Source: Candidatus Dormiibacterota bacterium
Lineage (GTDB): Bacteria > Chloroflexota > Dormibacteria > Aeolococcales > Aeolococcaceae
Length of the DNA: 7,839 nt
Reading direction: 5' to 3'
Assembly (NCBI GenBank): GCA_003170875.1
Contig: PMYJ01000170.1
Coordinates: 1-7,839 of the forward strand
Part shown: one piece after another, positions 1 to 5,593 of the stretch
Position numbering within the stretch: the stretch's first letter is position 1
How the letters are laid out: every line of letters starts with the position of its first letter
Made by a program: the position numbers and the translations under genes
The notes under the pieces: model-generated
Database searches by the model: none
Seen by the model: the letters and a program-made list of their open reading frames with translations, nothing else
Told to the model about the DNA's origin: nothing

Positions 1-224
1 GCCGGTACCAGAGTCGGGGCGGGCGAGGTCGTGACGTCCGGCGCGGTCGAGGGCGTCGCCGGCACCGACACCGGTACTGCCGACTCCGTGGCGGCGTGGG
101 CGCCCGCGGAGGTCGACGTCCGTGTAGCCGTGCCGGGGGCGGCCGGGCTGCCCCCGGCACATATGGCTGCGGTGACACCTGCGATCGACAGGGTGAGGAG
201 TCGCCGGGCGAGGAGTTTGGTCAT
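1..224 (-). CDS. N-terminal part of a secreted Ala/Pro/Thr-rich protein (runs off the left edge)
   Basis: Reading leftwards from the ATG at 224-222, 74 codons are open to the window edge. The first residues, MTKLLARRLLTLSIAGVTAA, form a basic n-region (K3, R7, R8) and a hydrophobic core typical of a Sec signal peptide. After it comes low-complexity sequence rich in Ala, Pro, Thr and Ser, which looks like an extracellular linker or stalk. A weak GAAGG Shine-Dalgarno-like tract lies about 11 bases upstream. I see no recognisable domain in this part, so the function is unknown. It points away from the surface-protein gene at 548, and the two share an intergenic region. The secreted, Pro/Thr-rich character matches the other surface proteins here, but that is only a compositional likeness. 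Confidence 0.55.
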   Translation of the reverse strand, partial: MTKLLARRLLTLSIAGVTAAICAGGSPAAPGTATRTSTSAGAHAATESAVPVSVPATPSTAPDVTTSPAPTLVP

Positions 225-547
225 CGTGAGCAGGGCCTTCGGGCGAGTGTACGGGGGGTGCACCACCCGCCGCCATCCGGCGTCCCGGTCCTCCCCTGGG
301 CCATTGCGCCCTGCCCCTGGGCGCGTGTCCTGACTCCCGAGTCGGTCGCCCGTGCTCCTCTCCCAGGAGCGGCCGGGACAGTTTGCGGTGGCCGACACGC
401 CGCGCCCATTGCCCACTTCGAGGAAAAGCGCGAACGTGTCAATCAGACGTGACCGCCGGTCAGATCCAGAGGAGGGGGCGAGGGCGGCGCCGGGCAGGCC
501 TACAATGCGGGCATGCCCACAATGGATGGGAAGCTTGGAGGACGGCG
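225..547. promoter_or_regulatory. Divergent intergenic region with a 13-bp palindrome and a possible -10 box
   Basis: No credible gene lies here. It separates the leftward gene starting at 224 from the rightward gene starting at 548. Visible elements are: a hairpin with arms GCTCCT (354-359) and AGGAGC (365-370); a GACTC/GAGTC inverted repeat (332-343); a perfect palindrome TGACCG-C-CGGTCA at 450-462, a plausible repressor site; and TACAAT at 501-506, a fair -10 hexamer without a clear -35. The palindrome GGGCATGCCC (509-518) follows, flanked by ACAATG repeats at 502-507 and 519-524. The ribosome-binding site GGAGGA (537-542) sits 5 bases before the ATG at 548. The promoter assignment is tentative. 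Confidence 0.35.
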
Positions 548-1339
548 ATGAGAACGCTGTTCGCGACGCGTATACGCCTCGGCGTGGGAATCGCGGGGGC
601 CGGTTTCCTGGTGGCAGGCCTCGCGGTTGTCGCGGCTGACACCCAGGTGCAGAGCTCGCCGTCGTCGGGCTACGAAGGCGCACCCGCAACCTACGACATC
701 ACCGGTGGCCCGGTGAGCCCAACGTTCTCATTCAGTCTGGAGAACCTGACCAGCAGCACGATCGTCACCAACATCGAGTTCGACGCCACCCCGATACTCT
801 CCGACCGGGGCGTGGACATCACCAGCGGCTATCCCGAGCTCACCTCTCAGCAGCTGGGAGGTGACGCCGCCGACGGGCTGACAGTGCAGGATTTCTCCGA
901 GACGATCACGGAGTACCTGGACGCGGTGAGCTTGGATCCCGGGACATGGACGCCGATCAGCTTCTCTTTCACCGTCGATCAGTGCGGCTACTACCAGATG
1001 GACGCCGCGGGATCACCGAACACCGTTTCCGGCCTCTTCGCCACCGGCTTCCTCCGAGTGATCGGGTGCGACGATGCGCTCCCGACCCCGACGCCGAGCC
1101 CGACGCCGACTCCTACGCCGACGGGCTCGATCCAGGCGACCGCCACCCCCACGCCGACGGGCTCGGTTCAGGCGGTCACCACGCCCACGCCCACGGGCTC
1201 GGTTCTGGCGACCTCCACCCCGGGTACCGGTGCGGGCCCTGGAGCCGGCGGCTCGCCGTGGGGCCTCGTGCTCATGATGGCCGGCGCGATCCTCCTCGTG
1301 GGGGGGCTCGCCACTCGTGGCCGCCCGCAGGCGGTCTGA
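548..1339 (+). CDS. Cell-surface protein with Pro-Thr repeat stalk, TPGTG motif and C-terminal membrane anchor
   Basis: A 263-residue protein. The ATG at 548 is chosen because GGAGGA lies 5 bases upstream and the protein then opens with a signal peptide (basic residues R2, R8, R10, hydrophobic core about 11-30, probable cleavage after VAA at 28-30). Residues about 31-178 form a Thr/Ser-rich, probably beta-strand ectodomain with two cysteines (C146, C174) that could form a disulfide. I do not recognise this domain. Residues 188-223 are three 12-residue units starting TPTPTGS, then TPGTG (224-228), a Gly-rich linker, a hydrophobic segment (about 237-254) and a short basic tail (R257, R259). This C-terminal order matches a sortase sorting signal of xPxTG type, or simple membrane anchoring if no sortase acts. 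It resembles the C-terminus of the 1593-2417 product. No sortase gene is in the window. Role inferred: exported, envelope-attached protein. Confidence 0.8.
   Translation: MRTLFATRIRLGVGIAGAGFLVAGLAVVAADTQVQSSPSSGYEGAPATYDITGGPVSPTFSFSLENLTSSTIVTNIEFDATPILSDRGVDITSGYPELTSQQLGGDAADGLTVQDFSETITEYLDAVSLDPGTWTPISFSFTVDQCGYYQMDAAGSPNTVSGLFATGFLRVIGCDDALPTPTPSPTPTPTPTGSIQATATPTPTGSVQAVTTPTPTGSVLATSTPGTGAGPGAGGSPWGLVLMMAGAILLVGGLATRGRPQAV
1109..1216 (+). repeat. Three in-frame 36-bp repeats coding a TPTPTGS stalk
   Basis: Codons 188-223 of the surface protein read as three 12-residue units: TPTPTGSIQATA, TPTPTGSVQAVT and TPTPTGSVLATS. The DNA units are similar but not identical. The sortase-like TPGTG starts exactly where a fourth unit would start, so the sorting-type motif is in register with the repeat and may have arisen from it. 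Proline/threonine stalks commonly hold a domain away from the envelope, and the unit number may vary between strains. Confidence 0.8.
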
Positions 1340-1592
1340 TCTCGAGCGTTTCGCCACACCTTCACAGGGCCATCGCCTGTCGCGAAGCTCCGCGCCGTCT
1401 GGCCGTCGCCCGGCCATGGAAAGGGTGATGCAAGCTGGTCTGTAAGCCGAACAGAGGCCATCTCGGCTCGCCTTTCCAAAGACCCTGATCCCGCTTTGAG
1501 GCCCGGTGGTGACACAAAGCCAACGACCACCGGCCAGCCCGGGACGGGGAAGCGCTGGGTCGCGGCTTCGTGGGCCGCCGTGATGGAGGTCT
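1340..1592. other. Intergenic region between convergent surface-protein genes, holding the left attachment-site repeat
   Basis: No credible gene. From left to right: a small inverted repeat ACAGG/CCTGT (1364-1380); a hairpin TGGCCG/CGGCCA with a 5-base loop (1400-1416), a candidate weak terminator for the gene ending at 1339; the 24-bp repeat at 1426-1449; a perfect 8-bp inverted repeat CCGGTGGT (1503-1510) / ACCACCGG (1526-1533) with a 15-base loop; and GCGGC/GCCGC (1562-1578). Either of the last two could end transcription of the leftward operon whose last gene stops at 1593. None has a T-run. Confidence 0.45.
1426..1449. repeat. Left direct repeat (candidate attL), copy of the 3' end of rnpB
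   Basis: These 24 bases match 5594-5617 in the same orientation at 23 positions; the difference is T at 1436 against C at 5604. The match ends abruptly on both sides (GAACAGAGG here against GATTCTGTC at rnpB, counting from the last shared G), so this is a short core and not a degenerate rnpB copy. The T/C difference falls in the strand that makes the RNase P RNA P1 helix. With this copy the helix would have an A-C mismatch. Confidence 0.75.
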
Positions 1593-2417
1593 CTACGGTG
1601 TCCGCCGCCGCGACCGGGTGGCGGCGCCGATGCCGTAGGCACCCGCGAGCAGCAGCACCATTCCCAGGGCGATCAGTACCAGGCTGCTGGTGGGGATGGG
1701 GCCTGCCCCGGTGGACGGGGTCGACGCGGCTGACACCCCGCCGGTCGGGCTGGGGCCGGAGCTGATACCCGAGACGCCGCCCGTCGGGGTGGGGCTGTGC
1801 CTGGTCGACGGGGCGGGGATTCCGTTGTAGTACGCGGTCACGGTGACGGCGGCGCTGCCCCCCTCGTAGGGATTGCCGGCCGCGAGGGGAAGCGACCAGG
1901 AGATGGTGAAGGTGTCGCTCCAGGTGCTGACCCCGGTGGCGCCCGGAATCGCCTGGCCGTCGTCCGTGCTGGAGCAGCGCGTGACGTCGGGATAGGTGCC
2001 CGTGCACGTCGGGGTTCCGATCCCGAAGGTGTTACCCGCGGAGTCCCAGACGATGACCTGGAGGCCGGTCGTGCGCCCGTCGAGCAGGGCCTCGGTGGCA
2101 ACGCCGTTCCCGCTCGCGCCGCCTCCCGACGCCGAGGTACTGTCGACGTCCAGCGTCACCGTGAACGGCTGATTCTGGGCCTGTGTCGCGGTCGCGGTGT
2201 AGGTGAAGGTGCAGCTGCCTGTGGCTCCGGGGACCAATGGGGTGGTGGCGAGCGTCGCGCTGCAGGTCATGGTGGCGGCCTCGACCGGGGTGGCGGTCAG
2301 AGCGAGGACAAGGCCGGAGCCGGACAGGAGCACGCCGAGGGTCATGATCGCGGCCGAGACGCCGGACCATCCGGCTCTGAACAGGCGGCCCGGCCGCACT
2401 CGCCATTGGATGCTCAT
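1593..2417 (-). CDS. Secreted surface protein with four cysteines, TPSTG motif and C-terminal membrane anchor
   Basis: A 274-residue protein, last gene of the leftward operon. Its ATG (2417) is 15 bases after the peptidase stop, with a G-rich tract GGGGG about 9 bases upstream. A long signal sequence (basic R6-R14, hydrophobic about 18-41) is followed by a likely cleavage site after VEA (45-47). The ectodomain (about 48-205) has four cysteines (C52, C69, C138, C148), enough for two disulfides, and a Thr-rich, beta-type composition. From 208 on there are Ser-Pro-Thr-Gly-Gly repeats, TPSTG (233-237), a hydrophobic span (about 245-263) and a basic tail (R268, R270-R272). This is the layout of a sortase substrate with a non-standard xPxTG motif, or of a plain tail-anchored surface protein. 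The C-terminal architecture matches the product of 548-1339, but the ectodomains are not obviously alike. Co-transcription with the fibre and peptidase genes suggests it displays or anchors the fibre; this is inference. Confidence 0.8.
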   Translation of the reverse strand: MSIQWRVRPGRLFRAGWSGVSAAIMTLGVLLSGSGLVLALTATPVEAATMTCSATLATTPLVPGATGSCTFTYTATATQAQNQPFTVTLDVDSTSASGGGASGNGVATEALLDGRTTGLQVIVWDSAGNTFGIGTPTCTGTYPDVTRCSSTDDGQAIPGATGVSTWSDTFTISWSLPLAAGNPYEGGSAAVTVTAYYNGIPAPSTRHSPTPTGGVSGISSGPSPTGGVSAASTPSTGAGPIPTSSLVLIALGMVLLLAGAYGIGAATRSRRRTP

Positions 2418-2432
2418 TCTGGATGCCCCCGG

Positions 2433-3152
2433 TCAGGAGCTCTGGGGAGATCCAGGCCGCTCATCGCTGGACCTGACATCAGGTCTCACCCGCTCGCTCG
2501 ATCGGGAGCCCTCATCGACTGCAGGGCGGCTCAGCTGCGGAGCGGGCCATGGCGCATGGAGGTCGGGCTGTGGTCTGCCGCCAGTAGCGCGGCGTTCCCG
2601 GGTCAGCACGGTGCCCACGACAACGAGCAGGATGATCACGCCCCCTACCATCAGGTCCACCCCGTGATTCGTGTCGACGGCGGGATAACCGAGGACCGGA
2701 AGCGTGAACTGCACGACGTAGACGTCCTTGCCATGCAGGGTGACCGTCCATGGGTCGGCGATCGGGTTGGCGTCTCCCTTGGTCTTGACGACGGGCTGGC
2801 CGGAGTTCCCCGCCTTGAGCTGGATGATCCGGTGCACCATTTGCACCGACGGCTGGTAAGGGTTCTGAAAGAGGATCACGTCGCCGACGGCGAGCCTGTC
2901 TATGGGCATCCGCTCAGCGATCGCCACACCGCCGACCGGGAACCCCGGTCGCATGCTGCCGGACAGGATGGGGGTCACTGTCCAACCGCCGCTGAGCACC
3001 GAGAATGTCGCGATCCCCGCTGCGGCCAGGACCACCACGACGAGCAGTGACCAGATGCCCGTCCGCACGTGGCCTGCGACGGTGGCAGGGCGCTTGCGTC
3101 GTAGGCCCCGGCGCCTCCGGACGGGGCGCTCACCCTCGGGGATCGTCGTCAT
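2433..3152 (-). CDS. sipW: ER-type (SipW-like) signal peptidase I
   Basis: A 239-residue membrane peptidase of family S26B. It cleaves signal peptides of exported proteins, here most likely the TasA-like product encoded just upstream. After a very basic N-terminus (RRRRGLRRKR, about 12-21) comes a transmembrane segment (about 33-51). The catalytic serine is S66 in ILSGSMRPG. The second catalytic residue is H107 in MVHRI, histidine where bacterial-type peptidases have lysine, which marks the ER/SipW subtype. KGDAN (125-129) supplies the conserved aspartate. A second hydrophobic segment lies at about 165-183, with a hydrophilic, probably disordered tail. The frame is open to an ATG at 3254, but that 34-residue extension would be encoded by a perfect hairpin (3219-3250), so I prefer 3152. 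Neither start has a strong ribosome-binding site (GAGG lies about 13-15 bases before 3152). Middle gene of a three-gene operon. Confidence 0.87.
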   Translation of the reverse strand: MTTIPEGERPVRRRRGLRRKRPATVAGHVRTGIWSLLVVVVLAAAGIATFSVLSGGWTVTPILSGSMRPGFPVGGVAIAERMPIDRLAVGDVILFQNPYQPSVQMVHRIIQLKAGNSGQPVVKTKGDANPIADPWTVTLHGKDVYVVQFTLPVLGYPAVDTNHGVDLMVGGVIILLVVVGTVLTRERRATGGRPQPDLHAPWPAPQLSRPAVDEGSRSSERVRPDVRSSDERPGSPQSS

Positions 3153-3218
3153 GGTCCTGCTGTGTGCCTCTTCGTAACGCGGTTGATCAGCGGCCAGCTC
3201 AGCTGACCGTGGGACAGG

Positions 3219-3250
3219 GGCGGTGGAAGCCCCGAAGAGCTTCCACCGCC
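3219..3250 (-). terminator. Strong hairpin between the fibre gene and the peptidase gene (terminator or attenuator)
   Basis: Arms GGCGGTGGAAGC (3219-3230) and GCTTCCACCGCC (3239-3250) pair perfectly over 12 bp around an 8-base loop. On the leftward transcript it begins 11 bases after the TasA-like stop codon (3264-3262). No T-run follows, so it may be a partial terminator, or an RNA processing or 3'-end stabilising structure. Either would give more fibre-subunit mRNA than peptidase mRNA. It overlaps the longer of two possible peptidase starts. Confidence 0.6.
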
Positions 3251-3261
3251 GCATTGGCCTT

Positions 3262-3933
3262 CTAGCCTGAGTAGGTCAGCGTCAGCCCCGGAATGACAGT
3301 CCCGCCCTCAGCGGGAGTGGTCAGAGATGCCGCTGCTGGGTTATAGGCAGGACTCTGCGGGTATGGTAGCGCTGGCGACCACCAATCCACCTCACTGCCA
3401 CACTGGGTGGCCGCGGTTGGACCTGCGTAGAACTGGAGCGTGTAGTAGTCGCTGGCCCCGGGCGCAATATCGGCACCCGTCGCGGATACGGGGATACCTT
3501 GGCCGGCGAGCGCAACCGAGCCGTACGACTCTATCGTCGACAACGGCTCATTGAACATGATCCACGGGCTGCTCGATGCCCATCCACTCACCATGCACGC
3601 CCACACCTCGCCCTGCAGGGTGGAGTTGTTGTTGGTGTCAGTCACTTTCAAGCTGATTTCACTTGCTGTGATGTTGCCGTTGTTGTAAATCTGGACCTCT
3701 ACGGGGGTAGTCGCGAACGTCGACCCCACCTCTCCGACGGAAGGGAGTGTTAGGGAGTTCGAGCCGTTGCCGCTGCTCCCACTCGGCCCGTACAACACCA
3801 CGCTGAGTGTTCCAGCCGTGATGCTCTGGCTGCTGGTAGTGCTGGTGGTGAAGGTCGCCGACGCACCAGCCCCGATCAGGGCGATGGCCGCCACGCCCAG
3901 CCCACCAAGGACTGCGATAGTCCTAGTTCTCAT
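3262..3933 (-). CDS. TasA/camelysin-like secreted fibre protein with SipW-class signal peptide
   Basis: A 223-residue protein. The N-terminus MRTRTIAVLGGLGVAAIALI runs into GAGASATFTTSTTSS and then ITAGTLSV. This follows the signal-peptide and early mature pattern of SipW-dependent proteins (Gly-rich end of the core, A-x-F-T/S cluster, then xAGTL-hydrophobic), as in TasA, CalY and archaeal relatives. Cleavage is expected near ASA (24-26). The mature part is rich in Ser, Thr, Asn and Gly with alternating hydrophobics, fitting a beta-sandwich fibre subunit, and has C113 and C178 as a possible disulfide. The ATG at 3933 has AGGA 4 bases upstream. First gene of the operon with its cognate-type peptidase. 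Known relatives form extracellular biofilm fibres; that role is inferred here. Camelysin members are also called peptidases (M73), but no HExxH motif is seen. The gene looks clearly less GC-rich than its neighbours, which fits foreign origin. Confidence 0.72.
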   Translation of the reverse strand: MRTRTIAVLGGLGVAAIALIGAGASATFTTSTTSSQSITAGTLSVVLYGPSGSSGNGSNSLTLPSVGEVGSTFATTPVEVQIYNNGNITASEISLKVTDTNNNSTLQGEVWACMVSGWASSSPWIMFNEPLSTIESYGSVALAGQGIPVSATGADIAPGASDYYTLQFYAGPTAATQCGSEVDWWSPALPYPQSPAYNPAAASLTTPAEGGTVIPGLTLTYSG

Positions 3934-4469
3934 GATGTCCTATTCCCTCTTATCCCTGTGTCTGTCCGGGATTCGTCCGGGCAGGATGTGTCGTTGTCTG
4001 ATCTGATGCGGTCGGTATGCGTTACTTCTTACTTATTCCTCCTCCTGCTCCTCGACTCTCTTGTGCCCGGAGAAACGATCCCGGCGGTGCGAGACAAGCG
4101 CCCGAGCGTCCTCGGATGAACTTCGCCGCAAAGACCTGCATCGCCTATTCGGCTGTGCCCCGCGCTGCGCTCGCCAGACACGGAGTCGGGGCATCTCATC
4201 GGAAGCAGGCCGAGAGCGTTGGTTTGGAATGCTGGGTGTGCCGGGGACGCCAACACCCGCACCGAGGACACGTCCCCTTTCGCCACCCACTCCCCTCTTG
4301 CCAACTGTCGCGAGCGCCGCGACCGGTGCCGCCCCTAGAGGCGGGACCCGTTGAGGCAGTCTGACCAGTCACGTGATGGGGATGACAGGGCGGATTGGCC
4401 GTCGGTTGCATGGGACTTTCGGCCCTATAGAAGACAGAGAAGTGCCTTCGCAACAGCAGGGCCTGATAC
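3934..4469. other. 536-bp region without a gene, upstream of the TasA-like operon
   Basis: No frame here has convincing coding character. It must hold the operon promoter, but I find no clear -35/-10 pair. Visible structure: a purine-rich stretch on the minus strand at about 4024-4053 with repeated AGGAG, looking like a ribosome-binding site but with no start codon behind it; a hairpin GTCGCG/CGCGAC (4307-4312 and 4318-4323, 5-base loop); a CCGCC/GGCGG hairpin (4329-4344); the palindrome GGACACGTCC (4265-4274); and GTCCGGG repeated at 3964 and 3975. It could be a long regulated leader or decayed sequence. I do not recognise a known riboswitch. Confidence 0.4.
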
Positions 4470-4691
4470 GTGGTCAGCGTGGAACAACAGGGCCGACGAC
4501 GCCTCAAGGGCCAGCTGCGGAGCTTCCTGTCGATCCCAGGCCATCTGCGGGTCGCCTTTGCCTGCCGGCTCGGCTACCCGGCGGGCGAGGCGCGTCCGTA
4601 TCTGCGGGTGCGCCGTCCCCTGGGCCGGTTCGTGCATCGCAACGTCTACGCGGAGCACCGCGGCGGGCTGGAGGCGCCTGCACCCGATTGA
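4470..4691 (+). pseudogene. Nitroreductase-family 3' fragment
   Basis: Reading rightwards, the frame encodes LRSFLSIPGHLRVAFACRLG, then YPAG, R-x-YLRVRRPL and FVHRN. Nitroreductase-family flavoproteins end in this way: a short IPEHLRxA strand motif, the LGYP turn and an Arg-rich tail ending near VH. The first about 150 residues, including the FMN-binding arginines, are absent: a TGA at 4464-4466 stops the frame and no matching sequence is seen upstream. The stop at 4689-4691 is probably the original one. A GTG at 4470 could formally start a 73-residue peptide, but it would lack the active-site parts. It converges on the broken amidohydrolase, 14 bases away. The family call rests on remembered motif patterns. 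Confidence 0.5.
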
Positions 4692-4705
4692 GGTCGCCGG
4701 GGCCA

Positions 4706-5277
4706 TCAGCCAGGCGACGGCGTCCCCTGGTCCAGGTGCAGGAGGTTCGCCGCCGTGCCCCCGCGTACTCCCTCGAGTGCCGCCGGCTCGAGGCCCACCG
4801 GGTGGAGGAAGACGAGTGTCTGACGCCGGTCCAGCTCCTGGAACACCGGCTCGAAGACCGGGTCGTCGAGCTGCCGATCGCCGACGCTGCAGCCGATGGT
4901 GACCCCAACCATCCAACGGGTGTCGAGCGTCCGAGCGATCTCCTCCAATGATGCGTCCACATGGGGGAGGGGCAGCGCGGCGAACGCGTAGAACCGCTCC
5001 GGGTGATCGCGGCAGACATCCGCGTAGAGGTCGCTGATCAACCGGGCGGCGTCCGCGGCGTCGGCCACCGCGGGCAGGTAGGGTTGCGCCTGAGAGACGG
5101 AGGGACCTGGGGGTCGATGGCCACTCGATCCAGGAGCTCTAGGCGCTGGCCGATGTCCTGGTATGCCAGCGCAGCCGCGGCCGCCGGGGGAAGCCCCGGC
5201 CTTCCGATCCGCTCCAGGTACTGCTTCGGGTAGTGGTGGGCGTGGACGTCGCTGACCATCGGAACGTTCTCCGTCAT
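4706..5277 (-). pseudogene. Amidohydrolase (ACMSD-like, amidohydrolase 2 family), frameshifted and truncated
   Basis: The first frame, from the ATG at 5277, opens with VSDVHAHHYP, the metal-binding HxH motif of this TIM-barrel family, and runs to DPQV (codon 58, 5106-5104). The homology then goes on in another frame from 5098 as VSQAQPYLPAVADAADAARL and continues through DVCRDHPERFYAFAALPLPH to TLVFLHPVG, whose His is another family metal ligand. A single-base loss in the GTCCCTCC stretch (about 5098-5106) explains the shift: adding one base would give QVLSVSQAQPY. The second frame stops at 4708-4706 after about 190 codons in all. Family members are usually above 300 residues, so the C-terminal half with the remaining active-site residues is gone. 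Non-functional as read. In the family these enzymes hydrolyse or decarboxylate small carboxylated substrates. Confidence 0.72.
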
Positions 5278-5369
5278 CAGGCCGGCGTAGTGGTGCCCGC
5301 TATAGGAGCGGCACGGGGATCAAGCGCGGTCCATCCAAATCGGGCGCTCGAGACTCGCTACCCGGAAGG

Positions 5370-5498
5370 ACTGCCCCGGAGACGCTCGATACCTACGGCC
5401 ACCTCTGGCCAGACGCGGAGGACCGGATCCGTGCGGCGGTCGAGGCGGCGCTCGGTTCCACGCCGACCGTGGCCCCGCCGACGCGAGCGGACAGTAAC
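5370..5498 (+). pseudogene. Tyrosine-recombinase (integrase) C-terminal remnant
   Basis: The frame reads APETLDTYGHLWPDAEDRIR and then AAVEAALGS, which is the C-terminal signature of phage and actinobacterial-type integrases. The catalytic tyrosine is the TAC at 5394-5396 in DTYGHL. Similarity begins only at about 5370. The upstream sequence does not give the expected Arg and His-x-x-Arg boxes or the N-terminal arm-binding domain, so most of the protein is lost. No stop codon is met after the conserved part. The frame stays open through the right attachment repeat into the antisense of rnpB, so the true original end is unclear. Its place just inside the repeat at 5594 fits an integrase next to its own attachment site. 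It cannot be active. Confidence 0.78.
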
Positions 5499-5593
5499 TT
5501 CCGTGTCACGGTGCCGTCCCGGGACCTCTTGTGTCATGGATGTGTCACGCGGGCGTGCAAGAAATCGGAAATCCCTTATCCCACAAGGGGAAA

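Noticed and set aside
221..442. A 73-codon minus-strand frame just upstream of the left partial gene, overlapping it as ATGA
   Set aside because: The overlap suggests coupling, but the product is Arg/Gly-rich without any domain, signal or ribosome-binding site, in a region full of small inverted repeats.
1109..1216. A noncoding tandem repeat or phase-variation tract
   Set aside because: The 36-bp units are in frame and code a Pro-Thr stalk, with differences kept at synonymous or conservative positions, so it is a coding repeat.
1426..1449. A second or degenerate rnpB gene at the left repeat
   Set aside because: Similarity stops sharply after 24 bases and none of the other conserved RNase P RNA blocks is nearby, so it is a short attachment-type repeat.
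1797..3050. A 417-codon open frame on the plus strand
   Set aside because: It is antisense to the signal peptidase and the TPSTG protein, which have clear motifs and signals. The product is Gly/Arg/Asp-rich with no domain.
3153..3254. A 34-residue N-terminal extension of the signal peptidase from the ATG at 3254
   Set aside because: It would be encoded across a perfect 12-bp hairpin and adds nothing typical of the family. The shorter start gives a normal basic N-terminus before the first membrane segment. Not fully excluded, since an AAGG lies 4 bases before the 3254 ATG.
4029..4364. Several 80-115-codon frames on both strands in the region upstream of the operon
   Set aside because: They overlap each other on both strands, have Arg/Pro-rich composition and no motif, signal peptide or ribosome-binding site.
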